A stretch of 64,000 bases of DNA from Galeruca laticollis (GCA_963921935.1 OY998180.1:39866811-39930810), one strand, 5' to 3'. Counted from the first letter of the stretch, positions 46,576 through 61,631 are shown. Notes: a model not told the origin generated them from the sequence alone. Numbers and translations: made by a program.

Positions 46576-46851
46576 GACATATGGAACCAAGAAAAAGTTC
46601 TTGTAGTACCAATCATTATAGGTGCAACTAGGGAAATACCACATACACTCATCGAAAATCTGAAGAAATTATGCATAAAAGAACAAATATACCACCTTCT
46701 ACAAATAATTGTTATAATAGAAACTAGTGGAATTGTTAGACGCGTGCTAAGCGACACTTAAAACATAATCATACTTACTTGTCTTCCTGCAGCATATGCC
46801 GAAGCAAGGAATGAGCCGCATCCAGACATGAGTCTGTGGAACACAAGAATG
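46576..46851 (+). mobile_element. R4/Dong-clade fragment 2b, right piece
   Basis: MWNQEKVLVVPIIIGATREI, then a helix and SGIVRRVLSDT with stop near 46760, followed by a 3' UTR of about 90 bp ending in GAATGATAATAA. The endonuclease C terminus is open here. Confidence 0.8.

Positions 46852-46891
<40 letters not shown>
46852..46891 (+). repeat. (TAA)n tract
   Basis: About 40 bp, 3' tail of fragment 2b and 5' boundary of Dong copy 3. Confidence 0.95.
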
Positions 46892-46893
<2 letters not shown>

Positions 46894-47086
46894 TTAATGT
46901 TAAAATGGTAGTGAAGCGTCTCTTATAGCCTCTCCTACCAATTCCTGCTCGCACCTCCACGTTGGTAGCCCCGGTAACTATCTCTGGAGATTCAGGATCG
47001 GGTAACCATCCCCGGTGGCGGATCTGCAGCAGATGGGCTAACGCGAGAGGGAGAACCACCACCACGCGGGGTAGCATCCCGTATGG
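46892..47086 (+). promoter_or_regulatory. GC-rich 5' leader of Dong copy 3
   Basis: About 195 bp, much richer in G and C than the surroundings, with short complementary segments such as GGTAG...CTACC and CCCCGG...CCCCGG. Elements of this type use their 5' UTR for translation or RNA processing, but which structure forms here is not evident. The last bases read GGTGTGAAAAAAAA, like the 3' end of Dong copy 1. Confidence 0.4.
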
Positions 47087-49008
47087 TGTGAAAAAAAAGT
47101 GCTTTCAACACACGAAGAAATCGTTACTCGGGCGGGGAAGGACTAGATGCTGGTCCTTCCAATCGGAACCGTCAGGATGTCCAGCATGTAGATGATAATG
47201 GTGGGGGCACCGCTCATCGAAACGTACCCCATCAACCGCTTGAACCTACGGCGCCTCGGAGACGTGTTGTGCGACAGCCTGTCGCACCCACTGAACCAAA
47301 TCAGGCACAATCAGAAAGACGACGTATGAAATGGGACAATGAAACCAACAAACAAGTAATACGTTCGTTTTTCACAGTTACGGCACTGGAGACTGATATG
47401 ACGATGTACCGCATGCGACTGCATAATCACTTCATTGAGAAAATGCCACACCTAAATCACCTCTCAGAACAACGAATAGCAGATCAACTTAGAGCTATCA
47501 TAAGAAATAACCTAATACCTCTACCTGCAATCGAACAAATAAGGGCAGAGGTGGAGAGGGAGATTATTCAACAGCCTATAAATGAGACCCCAGAGACTCA
47601 GGAACAAAAAAGTAGAGGACCTGAAGCTGACCTACCACTATTAAGTCTTCGACCCTCAGTAATCAACCGTCAAACATTATGGGAAGAAAACTACCAACAA
47701 CATCTTACTGAATTCAGAGGATCCGACCATGCCAGCAGGCCGGCGCTACCAAAACTCATTTATACTCCAAACACGCACTCTCTCTTAGGAATTGCTAATC
47801 AAATTCTGGAAAGTCAATTGGATGCAGATATGAACCTCGAGGAAATACATCTTCACGTGTATTGCGCAGCTCTAGCAACAATCAAAGCCAACAAACAAAA
47901 AATACTAAAAGCACCTAAGACACGTACGCCTCAAAAACCGAGATGGGAACAAAGACTTAGTACCAAAATCGAGAATTTGAGAAAAGAAATTGGTAGAATT
48001 CAACAAATAGCAAATGGGCAAAAATCCAAAAAGCTGCTAAATAAAATCCCGGTCCAGATTAAACAACAGCTGGAAGGAAAAACAACAAATGAAATAAAAA
48101 CAATTATAGATGATACCTTAGATACCTGGAAACAAAAACTTGCAGTTGCTTCTAAAAGATTAAAAAGATATCAGGAGAGCTACCAACGCAAAACCCAAAA
48201 CAACTTCTTTTCAAAAAATCAGAAGGGCTTCTATAGATCGTTTAACGAACAACCTGGTTCTAAAGGACAACCGCCAAAGAAGGAGGATTTACAGACATTT
48301 TGGGAAGGAATGTGGTCGAAGAAAATCGAACACCAGGAAAATACACCTTGGATCAAATCAGAAATTCAGAACAACAACCATCTACATATGGAAGAAATAA
48401 TATTTACATTACAAGATCTAAAAAAGGTAATAAAAAACTTGGCCAACTGGAAAGCACCAGGGAACGACGGTATCCAAAATTTCTGGTACAAAAAACTTAC
48501 GGCTACCCATCATCACCTGACCAACCAATTTAATATCGCTCTAAGAAACCCTGACCAACTACCAGACTTCCTTACAAATGGTGTGACTTATCTTCTTCCA
48601 AAATCTGATCAAACCCAAGATCCTTCTCAATATAGACCCATCACGTGCCTTCCTACAATGTACAAAATCTTCACTGCAGCACTATGTGATAAACTGTACG
48701 CATACCTAGAAACTAATGATATTCTAACTGAGGAGCAGAAAAGGTGCAAAAGAAAATATATGGGCTGCAAGGAACAAATAACAATCGATAATGTGATATT
48801 GGAACAAATCAGAAAGAAGAACAGAAATTTATACATGGCTTATATAGACTATCGGAAAGCTTTCGACTCAGTGCCCCACAGTTGGTTAATAAAAACTTTG
48901 GAAATTTACAATATACACCCTGTGGTGGTTAGGTTTCTAAAAAGTACTATGAGTAATTGGAAAACAAAACTGAAAATTAACCTAAATCACACAGAACTAG
49001 AAACTTAA
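47087..49008 (+). pseudogene. Dong copy 3: N-terminal domain and first half of RT
   Basis: The frame opens after a TGA at about 47084 and has no ATG until well inside; GTG at 47269 is one candidate start, and initiation may be non-AUG. The N terminus is basic (RRRMKWDNETNKQVIRSFF, then LHNHFIEKMPHLNHLSEQRI), compatible with a Myb-like helix-turn-helix; no CCHH finger is seen. A Lys/Gln-rich linker (to about residue 330) precedes FWEGMWSKK, APGNDGIQNFWYKKL, YRPITCLPTMYKIF, EEQKRCKRKYMGCKEQITID and DYRKAFDSVPHSWLIKTL. A TAA stop follows KINLNHTELET. Confidence 0.82.
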
Positions 49009-50643
49009 TCTATCAGTATTAAAAGAGGAATCTTTCAAGGAGATACACTTTCCGCTCTATGGTTCTGCTTGTGTTTAAACCCATCATCACGTGGCCTAAA
49101 CCACACAGGATATGGAGCAACTATTAGAGCGGATCAAAACTCAACAACCATAAGTCATCTATTCTTTATGGATGATCTGAAACTATATGCCGCGTGCAAA
49201 AAACACCTAGAATCCAACTTAAAACTCATGCACCAGTGGAGCACAGATGTCGGAATGTCGTTTGGTATGGAAAAATGCCAAACTGTATCGGTTGAAAAGG
49301 GAAAGCTGAAAGAAGGAGAACCTATAGAACTAGAGCCAGGCAAATATATTGAATCCATGACAGACAAACCCTACAAGTACTTAGGAATACTTCATACACA
49401 CAAGATAGAACATAAAGAAATAAAAGCCATATTAACCACCGAATTCGAAAAACGCCTTTACAACCTCTTAAAAAGTAAGCTAAATTCAAGAAACCTTACC
49501 ACGGCCATAAATAGCTACGCCATATCCGCTCTTCAGTACTCCTTCGGAATAATTAAATGGACTCAAACGGACCTGGAAGCAGTAAACAGAAAGATTAGAA
49601 CCGAGCTAACAAAACATAGAAAACACCATCCAAAAGCGTCCGTCGAAAGGGTAAATTTACCTAGAGAAAAAGGAGGTAGAGGAATAAAAGATGTTGTGGA
49701 AGCTTGCACTCAGCAAATTGCAGGCTTGAGGAGTTTTTTCCGCCACCAAAATAGTCAACTTCATAAAGCCATAGTGAAAACAGATACGGGTTATACACCT
49801 TTAAACCTAAGCATGGCAAACTTTACGCCCTTTAATACACGAAATGAGGAAGATAAAATTAGAAATTGGCGTTCAAAAGAATTGCACGGAAGATTCATTA
49901 ATGATTTACAGAAAGACACGATAGATCAAGCTTGATCGGTTGAATGGCTTAAAACTGGAACGCTGTTCCCAGAAACTGAAGGTTTTATGGTTGGTATACA
50001 AGATCAGGTTATAAAAACCAGGAATTACCGAAAGTATATCTTGAAGGAAGAAATGCCAACAGATAGGTGCAGAAAGTGCAACAGAAGTCAAGAAACGATT
50101 GAACACATTCTTTCTAGTTGCCAAAGCATAGCTGAAACTAAATATCTAGAACGACACAACAAAGTTGCCACAGTAGTATACCTAGAAGTACTGAAAAAAC
50201 TTAACCTTGATCCACAAAACAACGAGCCATATTACAAATATAAGCCCCCTCCAGTTATCGAAAATCAGTATGTTAAGATCTACTGGGATAAAACTATCAT
50301 GACGGACGTAACAGTACGACACAACAGGCCGGACATCACAGTCATTAATAAACAATCCAAGCAAGCTCTGCTTATTGACATATCGATCCCAAATAATTCT
50401 AACACAGAAAGCAAATACAATGAAAAACTAAGCAAATACGCCGAGCTAAGGACCGAAATAAAAGAATTGTGGAATCTTAAAGAAGTCAAGATCATTCCAG
50501 TTGTTTTATCCTGTATGGGGCTAATTCCCAAGAAACTAAGTACTTCCCTCAAAGACATTGATATTCCTGAGTCAACCTACCGATTAATGCAAAAATCTGT
50601 AATCCTGGATGCGACAAACATTGTTAGGTCATTTCTAGAATAG
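49009..50643 (+). pseudogene. Dong copy 3: RT palm, thumb and endonuclease
   Basis: Same frame after the stop: IKRGIFQGDTLSALWFC, HLFFMDDLKLYA (active site intact), PYKYLGILH, LQYSFGIIKWTQTDLEAV, REKGGRGIKD and LHGRFINDL. A TGA at about 49935, then LFPETEGFMVGIQDQVIKTR, the knuckle CRKCNRSQETIEHILSSC, HNRPDITVINKQSKQALLID (catalytic PD...D), and the end QKSVILDATNIVRSFLE. All catalytic residues of both enzymes are present. Confidence 0.88.
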
Positions 50644-50664
50644 TGACACCCAACGAAAGTCTTG

Positions 50665-50702
50665 CTGATGAGGCCGACTGTCGTTGAAACACGCCGGGTG
50701 TA
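50665..50702 (+). ncRNA. hammerhead-like core motif in Dong copy 3 3' UTR
   Basis: Reads CTGATGA, a weak stem (GGC CGA / TCG TT with a bulge), GAAAC, then ACAC...GTGT closing a helix and a GTA triplet: the order of hammerhead core parts. Helix II is poor and helix I is not supported, and the other Dong 3' UTRs keep only GAAAC. It may be coincidence or a decayed ribozyme. Confidence 0.25.
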
Positions 50703-50724
50703 AATCCGGTGACACAAAAAAGAA

Positions 50725-50731
50725 AATAATG

Positions 50732-50792
<61 letters not shown>

Positions 50793-50803
50793 TAATATTA
50801 ATA
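50725..50803 (+). repeat. (TAA)n tract
   Basis: About 78 bp, with ATGATAAT variants at both edges. Confidence 0.95.
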
Positions 50804-50809
50804 ATGATA

Positions 50810-54650
<3,841 letters not shown>

Positions 54651-54669
54651 AAAATAATAATAATAATAA
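54651..54669 (+). repeat. (TAA)n tract
   Basis: About 19 bp, followed directly by a (GATA)n run that is the 3' tail of the CR1-like element to the right. Confidence 0.9.
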
Positions 54670-54974
54670 TAGATAGATAGATAGATAGATGGTTTATTGA
54701 CCCCATTCACATACATAGTACATTAGAAGTCAGTGAAAGTAGTACATATGAATTCATTTTACCAACTAAAAATATTAAAGATTGTATAGTGTTGTATATG
54801 ACAAATTTAAAATATAATAAAAATAATTGAAAGTAAAAATTTTACATAAATACAGACATACATTTCATAAAGTAAAAATATTGATGAAAATATGACAATT
54901 TTAAAATATAAAATAAGTTAAAAAATAATAGAAAGTAAAAATTAAATTAAACAAAACAAACAAACATATAAGCA

Positions 54975-56066
54975 TTAAGCCCAAGTATTCAATTCCTCCA
55001 AAAACTCATCAACTGTATAAAAACAATAATTTAAAAGAAAAGACTTAGCAAAATGTTTAAATTGAACTCTCGTCATATCACTTATATTTATATGTTCAAA
55101 ATATTTTACAAATGAATTGTACAATGTAACATCCAACTTATTGTTTTTTGTTGTTTTCAGTCTTGATTTGAGAATGACAATGTCTTTAGTATTTCTAGTA
55201 TCATAATTATGAACATCTGCATGTTTAGTCAGAACATATCGATTTTTATGTGTTTCAATTAACACTTCGAAAATATACAAGCACGGAAGCGGCAATATTT
55301 CAAGTTTTTTGAATATTTTTTTACAATTGGTGTTTCTTGGTGCGTTGTAAATTATTCTAACTACAGTTTTCTGTAGCACAAATACTTTGTGCACTGATGT
55401 GCTGCTGCCCCATAGCATAATACCATACGTTAAATTGCTATGAAAAAGTGAATAATATACAGACTTTAACAAATGAGTTGGTATACATGATTTTAATTGA
55501 CGAATTACAAAAACTTGGCTCGCTAATTTTGAACAAAGGTAGTCAACATGAGGTGACCAACTTAAGTTTGTATCCAAATGAATGCCCAGTAATTTAACTG
55601 GCTCTGATTTTATAGCCCATTTATCTAAACTGAAAAGAATGTGTTTCGTTTTAGTGTCGTTGAGTTTCAACTTATTTGCCAGGAACCACTGATTCAACAA
55701 AACATTATCACCAGCTTGTGTGCCATCAGATAACGTTGTAGTATCATCAGCGAATGAAATACAAAATGTGTCAATAGCCTCTGATAAATCGTTAACAAAT
55801 ATTATAAAAAGGATTGGACCCAAAATCGAGTCCTGAGGAATGCCGTTGTCTATATTACGTAAATCAGACTGGTTGTTTCCACAAACTACATACTGTTTCC
55901 TATTACTTAAATAAGATGTCAGTAATTTGTGTGCATTTCCTCTTATACCATAAAATTCCAGTTTATTTAGGAGTAAATCCGCTGGAACACAATCAAAAGC
56001 CTTCCTTAAGTCGCATAACGTGGCAATAGAGTTAACGCCTTCCTCTAGTTTCTGTACAACTTTCAC
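54975..56066 (-). pseudogene. CR1-like A2 reverse transcriptase, palm to C terminus
   Basis: 363-codon frame: VVQKLEEGVNSIATLCDLRK, AFDCVPADLLLNKLEFYG, YLSNRKQYVVCGNNQ, NGIPQDSILGPILFIIFVND (motif B with G to D), FCISFADDTTTLSDG (active site intact), WFLANKLKLNDTKT, EPVKLLGIHLDTNLSW, LTYGIMLWGSSTSVHK and LEILPLPCLYIFEVLIETHK. A stop just upstream at about 56067-56117 separates it from the RT start. Confidence 0.85.
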
Positions 56067-56117
56067 TAAGAGTCGAAGAAGAGCACGTATGCATGATTCA
56101 TTTTTGCGATAGCCGAA

Positions 56118-56450
56118 TTAATATTTCATTAGAAGTGACTTATCTTCCAAATAATTGATTACTTTTTCTTTGACTATCAATTCAAATATTTTGTTAATCG
56201 TCGGTAAAATTGCTATGGGTCTAAAATTTTCTGGAGAATCTATATCACCATTTTTATATAATGGAATAATTTTTGTTATTTTGAAGGAGTCAGGCCAAGA
56301 TCCTTCCTCTAAGCGTTTATTAAATAGAATGGTCAGTGGATATGTCAATGAATGTATACAACGTTTCAATATTTCGCTATTTATATTGTAAAAATCTAAA
56401 CATGACGAATGACTTAATTTCAATATTGCCTCATGGACATCACTTTTCAA
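56118..56450 (-). pseudogene. CR1-like A2 RT N-terminal part
   Basis: SDVHEAILKLSHSSCLDFYN, RCIHSLTYPLTILFNKRLEE, WPDSFKITKIIPLYKNGDID and FRPIAILPTINKIFELIVKE: RT motifs before motif A. The join to the following frame carries an in-frame stop or shift near 56110. Confidence 0.82.
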
Positions 56451-56485
56451 GATTGCAATAATAAAGAATGAAAATGCAGGTTTAT

Positions 56486-56908
56486 TTAATTTATTAAAAA
56501 AAAACTCGACTCGTATTGAGAATCACCAAGAGATTTTAATACTATTTCCGATACCGATGTAAAAAATTCATTAAATTTTTGTGATGATATATCGGACTGT
56601 TTGGTTTCATTAATTTTAGTTCTCCTTTCCGAATTTACGATTGCCCAACATGTTTTATTTTCATTATCCGAATCTTTTATTATCTTTGAGTAGGCTAACT
56701 TCTTTTCAGAGCGTATTGCTTTTTTATATATTTTGTTTGAATTGTTGTAATTTACCCAATCACCTTCCGAATAAGTATTCATAAATTTGTTTTTGCTGTA
56801 ATGACATTTGTTGAACCATTTGATATTAGATTTATTTGTTTTAACAGTTTTTTCACAAAAACAAGTATCAGAGATATGTTTCAGCGTATTCAATATGTTT
56901 TCTGCCAA
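56486..56908 (-). pseudogene. CR1-like A2 linker between endonuclease and RT
   Basis: ENILNTLKHISDTCFCEKTV, WFNKCHYSKNKFMN, SEKKLAYSKIIKDSDNENK, TCWAIVNSERRTK. The spacing and K/N-rich character fit the EN-RT linker; the equivalent in the diverged copy is at 22541-22795. Confidence 0.7.
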
Positions 56909-57005
56909 ATTATCTGCACCCAGACTATGAACATCAAAATCATTCCAAGAAACTTCTGAAAGTTTATTAGAAAAAGCCGTTATTGTTGTGTCGTTAATAA
57001 CACGT

Positions 57006-57563
57006 TTAGTAATGGTGATTTAAATATATGTATTGGCCGTTGTGATCAGACACTAGAGGATCTACTACTCCCACTTTAGTGAGACTAGGGTCTATGTTTG
57101 TAACTATGTTATCTAGACAGGATTGACTATTCAAGACTATTCTAGTGGGCTCCTCAATCGTATGGCCTAATCCGAAACTTGTGAAGACTGTTTTAAGATC
57201 TTTGGATTTATCGTCGTTCTCTGGAATGTCTAAATTGAAGTCCCCTACCAAGACAATGTTTTTGTATTTTCTATGAATATATTCAAGAAGTTTAATAATT
57301 CGATCTTTAAATATGGTAAAATTATCTCTACTTGACGATCTATAAAGAGCAATTATTATGGTGTCTTTCAATTCTACTCCACAAAACTCGGCATCGTAGA
57401 TAACAGAAAACTGCTTCAGATCAACTGCCTTGCATATCAGATACGATTTTGAAAATATTTCCACTCCCCCATGTTGCTTTCTAGAACGAGTAAAATCGGA
57501 AATAAAGTTATAATCATTTAATTTGATTAATTCCAAGTTATTCTGGAAAACATACGATATCAA
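57006..57563 (-). pseudogene. CR1-like A2 APE endonuclease, C-terminal two thirds
   Basis: NDYNFISDFTRSRKQHGGVE, AEFCGVELKDTIIIALYRSS, YKNIVLVGDFNLDIPEND, SQSCLDNIVTN and VDPLVSDHNGQYIYL. GDFNLD and SDHN carry catalytic residues; the N-terminal part with the first Asn/Glu motifs is shifted out of frame around 57563-57700. Confidence 0.82.
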
Positions 57564-57871
57564 ATGTATATTCGGTTAAGAAAACTGAAAGTTCATGTAA
57601 CTTATTTTGAAGACTATTCACGTTAATATGGAAAACCGAAAGATGCTGCCTATATTTACTGTTTATTCGTCTGCTTCACGGAATTGGACATGACTCTTCT
57701 TGGCTGAGAAAACTGATTGATGATTACTCCTGTAGGCCATATTTCCGGTATTAATTTTTTCGCTAGTTCAAGAACAGGCACTGTTATCTTGAATGGAGCG
57801 TATTTAAGTGGTTGGCGAGAGTTCAACTTTTGAACATTAATATCGGAAACAAAGTCTTTTAAATACTTGAG

Positions 57872-58246
57872 TTAATCCTCTTCTGATGTGTGTGGATCCC
57901 AATTTGTAGAATGGAGGTGTTTCATCCTCTGTCTGTTTGCCGATCTTGAATGAAATGATTCCTCATCTTTGTTGCCCGTAATTAAAATTTTGGGTTCTGC
58001 TCTTTCTCTGGTGTTACTTATATGAGGTATGGTATCTTTACCCAAACTGATAACAGAATGACATAAGTTGGAAGACTGAGCATTGGCAATAGCACTGGAA
58101 ACTTCAGATGATGTGAAAACACCCGGAGCTTCGGAATTTACCAATTGCCTCATTTTACTAAAAGGCTGTTTCAAATTTTCATGTTCCTCTTGCGCTTTAG
58201 TATCCGATGGTTCTAAAGGTGTTGTATAGTTAACCGTTTTAATCAT
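57872..58246 (-). pseudogene. CR1-like A2 ORF1 middle part
   Basis: NLKQPFSKMRQLVNSEAPG, FTSSEVSSAIANAQSSN, RQRMKHLHSTNWDPHTSEED; the frame then meets a stop. Related to the A1 ORF1. The 5' end of the element lies about 65 bp beyond, at a (TTATTA)n run. Confidence 0.65.
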
Positions 58247-58318
58247 GTTAAGCTGATCCTGAAGCGATCTGATTGCAATTTCTTGGTTAAAAATAATCCT
58301 TGTTTTTATTTATTTTAT

Positions 58319-58355
58319 TATTATAGTAATAATAATAATAATAATAATAATATTA
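58319..58355 (+). repeat. (TAA)n tract
   Basis: TTATTATTATAG followed by (AAT)n and ATTAATATT, joining the CR1-like 5' end to Dong copy 7. Confidence 0.85.
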
Positions 58356-58359
58356 ATAT

Positions 58360-58818
58360 TAATAGAGAAAACAAAAATCTATTGGGATAAGCCTATCATT
58401 AGTGATCGGGAATTGGCACACAATAGACCCGACATATTGGTGATAGGAAAAGATAAAAAGGTAGCAAGAATAATCGACTTTACAGTACCTAATGATCACA
58501 ATCTCCGAGAAGCATGAAACCAAAAGATCACAAAATATATAGATCTTTCTCACGAAATAAAAACAATCTATCAGCTCGATCAGGTCACAATTCATCCATT
58601 AGTTATATCTGCAACCGGCCTTGTTGAATGAAATTTGAAACAGGAACTAAGAAGATTGGAATTAGAAGACCCTACGAAACTGATACTCACCGCCCCAAAA
58701 ACAGCAACTCTGGACACTTGTCGAGCAGTTCGACGGGCGCTCACACATGACTAATTCGTTGATACGGCATCCCGGATTAGCCAAGCAAACCCAGGAATAC
58801 CCTGTGAGAAAAAATTCA
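58360..58818 (+). mobile_element. R4/Dong-clade 3' fragment, copy 7
   Basis: Encodes KIYWDKPIISDRELAHNRPD, RIIDFTVPNDHNLREA, a TGA, then KYIDLSHEIKTIYQLDQVTI, HPLVISATGLVE, another TGA, and CRAVRRALTHD. Closest to copy 5 (same VISTTGLVE and LTHD ending) but with two stops and an extra repeated segment near 58668-58720. 65-bp 3' UTR, then (TAA)n. Confidence 0.85.
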
Positions 58819-58840
58819 TAATAATAATAATAATAATAAT
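58819..58840 (+). repeat. (TAA)n tract
   Basis: About 22 bp between Dong copies 7 and 8a. Confidence 0.95.
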
Positions 58841-59906
58841 AGGGAAATAGGTTTCATAGACATTAAAAATATGAACTACACTCAGGTCGACAACTTGAGA
58901 AGGTATTTTGTAGAAAGAGGGGAAACAGGCAACATCCATAAAGCAATAATACATCCTGAGACATCAGGCATACCCCCAAAATTTTCTAGTCATACTTACA
59001 ATCCGACAGATAAAATAATAACACCAGCAAGAAAGAAAAAAATCTGGAAAGGTAGAACACTACACGGAAAACATCCACAACAACATATAGACTTGGAGGC
59101 ATCCAACATGTGGCTCACAAAGGGGAATATCTTTCGTGAAACAGAGGGATTTATTATCGCAATCCAAGACCTAACGATAAATACCAGATACTACAGCAAA
59201 CATATAATCAAGGATCCAAATACACCAACAGACAAATGTAGACTATGCAAACAGCACATAGAAACAATTGATCATATAACGGGAGGTTGCAACATACTAG
59301 CAAATACAGAATACACCAGAAGGCATGATAATGTAGCGAAACACATACATCAACAACTTGCGAAGCAATACAACCTTATAGAAGAAATCGCTCTTACATA
59401 CAAATATGCACCACAGAACGTACTAGAAAACAACAGTGCTAAACTATACTGGAACAGATCAATCATCACAGACAAGACAATACCACAGAACAAACCGGAC
59501 ATTACACTAATAACCAAAAACAACAAAACTACTTACTTAATAGAAATTTCCATACATAACACACATAATCTACAAAAAAAATTGGAGAGAAAATTGAGAA
59601 ATACATACATCTCTCAGAAGAAATTGAAGACATGTGGCATCAGGACAGAGTGATTATAATACCGATGATATTATCTAGCACAGGAGTTATACCAAGAAAC
59701 CCACAAGACAGCATCCAGAAATTACAACTTCAGCCAACAACGTACATACCACTACAGAAGTCCGTCATACTAGATACTTTCTCTATAACTAAACAATTTC
59801 TGAATGAGAACTACAGCGAATAATAAAAACAGAATGGAAACTATGCTTGACTTAACGTCCGCGTATATTTCTAAATTCGACAGAGAATATCTGTGAAAAA
59901 AGAGGG
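58841..59906 (+). mobile_element. R4/Dong-clade retrotransposon, copy 8a, 5'-truncated
   Basis: Starts in the REIGFIDIKNMNYTQ region and runs to the 3' end; closely matches 62650-63729 (copy 8b). 83-bp 3' UTR ending AGAGGG before (TAA)n. Confidence 0.9.
58871..59823 (+). pseudogene. Dong copy 8a: endonuclease region with a frameshift
   Basis: YTQVDNLRRYFVERGET, KGRTLHGKHPQQHIDLEA, GNIFRETEGFIIAIQDLTIN, knuckle CRLCKQHIETIDHITGGC, QNKPDITLITKNNKTTYLIE (PD...E). One frameshift near 59575-59640 (an extra or missing A around KKLERK) moves MWHQDRVIIIPMILSSTGV into the next frame, ending SITKQFLNENYSE. A 12-bp part present in 8b (HLAQ) is missing here. Confidence 0.85.
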
Positions 59907-59950
59907 ATAATAATAAAAATAATAATATATATATATATAGATATATATAT

Positions 59951-60002
<52 letters not shown>
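59907..60002. repeat. (TAA)n passing into (TA)n, tail of CR1-like copy B
   Basis: 59907-59925 is imperfect (TAA)n (Dong 8a tail); 59926-60002 is (TA)n with two GATA interruptions, the 3' tail of the CR1-like copy on the minus strand. Confidence 0.85.
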
Positions 60003-60004
<2 letters not shown>

Positions 60005-61561
60005 GTTTATTGACCATTTTACATACAGGGCACGTTTATAGTCATCTCATATAAAATATTAATATAATTACAAACGATTAATAGATAATTAATTACATTA
60101 TGAGAAAGAACAAATAAAATAAAAGAGAATAATCACACAATAAAAAGTAAAGATAGTTACAAAATATCGACAATAGAATAAAAACCTAGAAGTACACCAA
60201 GACATATTTTAAAAGGATGAAAAACTATATAAACACAAATAAAAGGATGGAACTGTAGAGAAAAAATAAACAATTATCGTAGGTTAAGCATATTTCATCA
60301 GGTATTCAAGTATAATGCACTCTCAAAGGAATAGCTAATGTACTCATCAATGTTGTAAAAACAGTGTTCTATCAGATAAATTCTGACAAATGTAGAAAAT
60401 TCCGCATCGCTCATTTCCTTTATTTTTTCCTCCGGGTATAGTTTGTCTAATTTATTAAACATTTTGAAATCAAGTCGATTCCGTTTAGGCGTTGACAGAC
60501 GTGAAAAGATATTTACTAGATCATTTGCATTTCTACTACTGTAACTGTGGAAATCACTATGACTCGAAATATAATTTAGGTCCCGATGTATTCTTAGAAG
60601 TTGGTCAAAGATATATTGACTGGGTAGACACAGAATCTTATATTTTTTAATAATTTCGTTACAATGCGCTCGGTATGCTGATCCGTCCACAATTCGGATT
60701 GCCGCCTTTTGGAGCGTAAAAACTTTATGGAGCCCGCTTGAGTTACTCCATAGCGATATGCCAAAAAACAGGTGACTGTGAATCAAGGCACAGTAGGCAA
60801 CTTTCATTACATTATTGTCTCTAATATTTTCACGTAACTGTCTCAATACGAATATTTGAGACGATATTTTTGAGCATAATCTGGCTCGACCAAGTCAGCG
60901 AAGTATCGTATACAATTCCCAACAATTCAACAGGTTCCGACTTTTCTGCAAATTTGTCAACACTGAGAAGAATATGCTGAGTTTTTGATTCATTTAGTTT
61001 AAGTTTATTTGCTTGAAACCAATTTTTTGCCATATCAAGACTTCCATTCCTCGCAGTAACTTCCTCGTTTGAAATTAAGGTAGCATCATCAGCATATAGA
61101 ACCACTCTGCTCTGCTGTTTCATAGATTTGGGTAAATCATTGACGTAAATTAAAAATAATAAAGGGCCCAGAACGGAACCCTGGGGTACTCCGGTATTCA
61201 TTTTGAGTTCGTGTGAATGTACGTTGTTTAAGTAAACGTATTGCTGTCTATTATTGAGATACGAAAACATAAGGTCATATTGCTTAACTCTGAACCCGTA
61301 AAATTTCATTTTATCCAGAAGAATTTGAGTATTAACGCAATCAAATGCCTTAGACAAATCATATAGAGTAGCACAAACTTCATGTCCCCTATCGAGGCTG
61401 TCCACTATTTCATCCACAATTGTAACCAATGCAGCGACAGTGAACTTGTTCTTTTGAAATGCGAACTGTGACGCCGATAGAATACTTTGTTTTTCCAAAT
61501 AAGATATAAACCTATCCCTTATCAGGATCTCAAATATTTTAGATAATATGGGAACGAATTA
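60003..61561 (-). mobile_element. CR1-like element copy B, twin of copy A
   Basis: Near-identical to 30071-31627 over its whole length, with the same truncation point and the same AATTAACAATGATAATAATA junction. RT in two frames (60830-61498 plus upstream, 60298-60846). Compared with copy A, motif A reads YDLSKAFDCV (A has YDWSKAFDCV) and motif B NTGVPQGSVLGP (A has NNGVPQGSV). YADD is intact. The frameshift near 60840 is shared with copy A. Confidence 0.9.
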
Positions 61562-61565
61562 ACAA

Positions 61566-61567
61566 TG

Positions 61568-61630
<63 letters not shown>
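61566..61630 (+). repeat. (TAA)n tract
   Basis: About 65 bp between CR1-like copy B and Dong copy 8b. Confidence 0.95.

Positions 61631-61631
<1 letters not shown>

Larger units (their letters stand above)
46892..50724 (+). mobile_element. R4/Dong-clade retrotransposon, copy 3, near full-length
   Basis: The longest copy (3.8 kb): GC-richer 5' leader (46900-47090), single ORF with N-terminal domain, RT and RLE endonuclease, 80-bp 3' UTR, then (TAA)n. The frame is interrupted only by two in-frame stops (TAA near 49008, TGA near 49935) with no frameshift seen, making it the best reference for the family. Confidence 0.88.
54670..58310 (-). mobile_element. CR1-like element A2, 5'-truncated in ORF1
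   Basis: The minus strand runs from ORF1 (58310) through APE endonuclease and RT to a 3' end with GTCAATAAACCATC and (TATC)n at 54670-54690. Both ends lie in (TAA)n. It complements A1: it keeps the 3' end that A1 lost but lacks the PHD finger. Several frameshifts. Confidence 0.88.
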
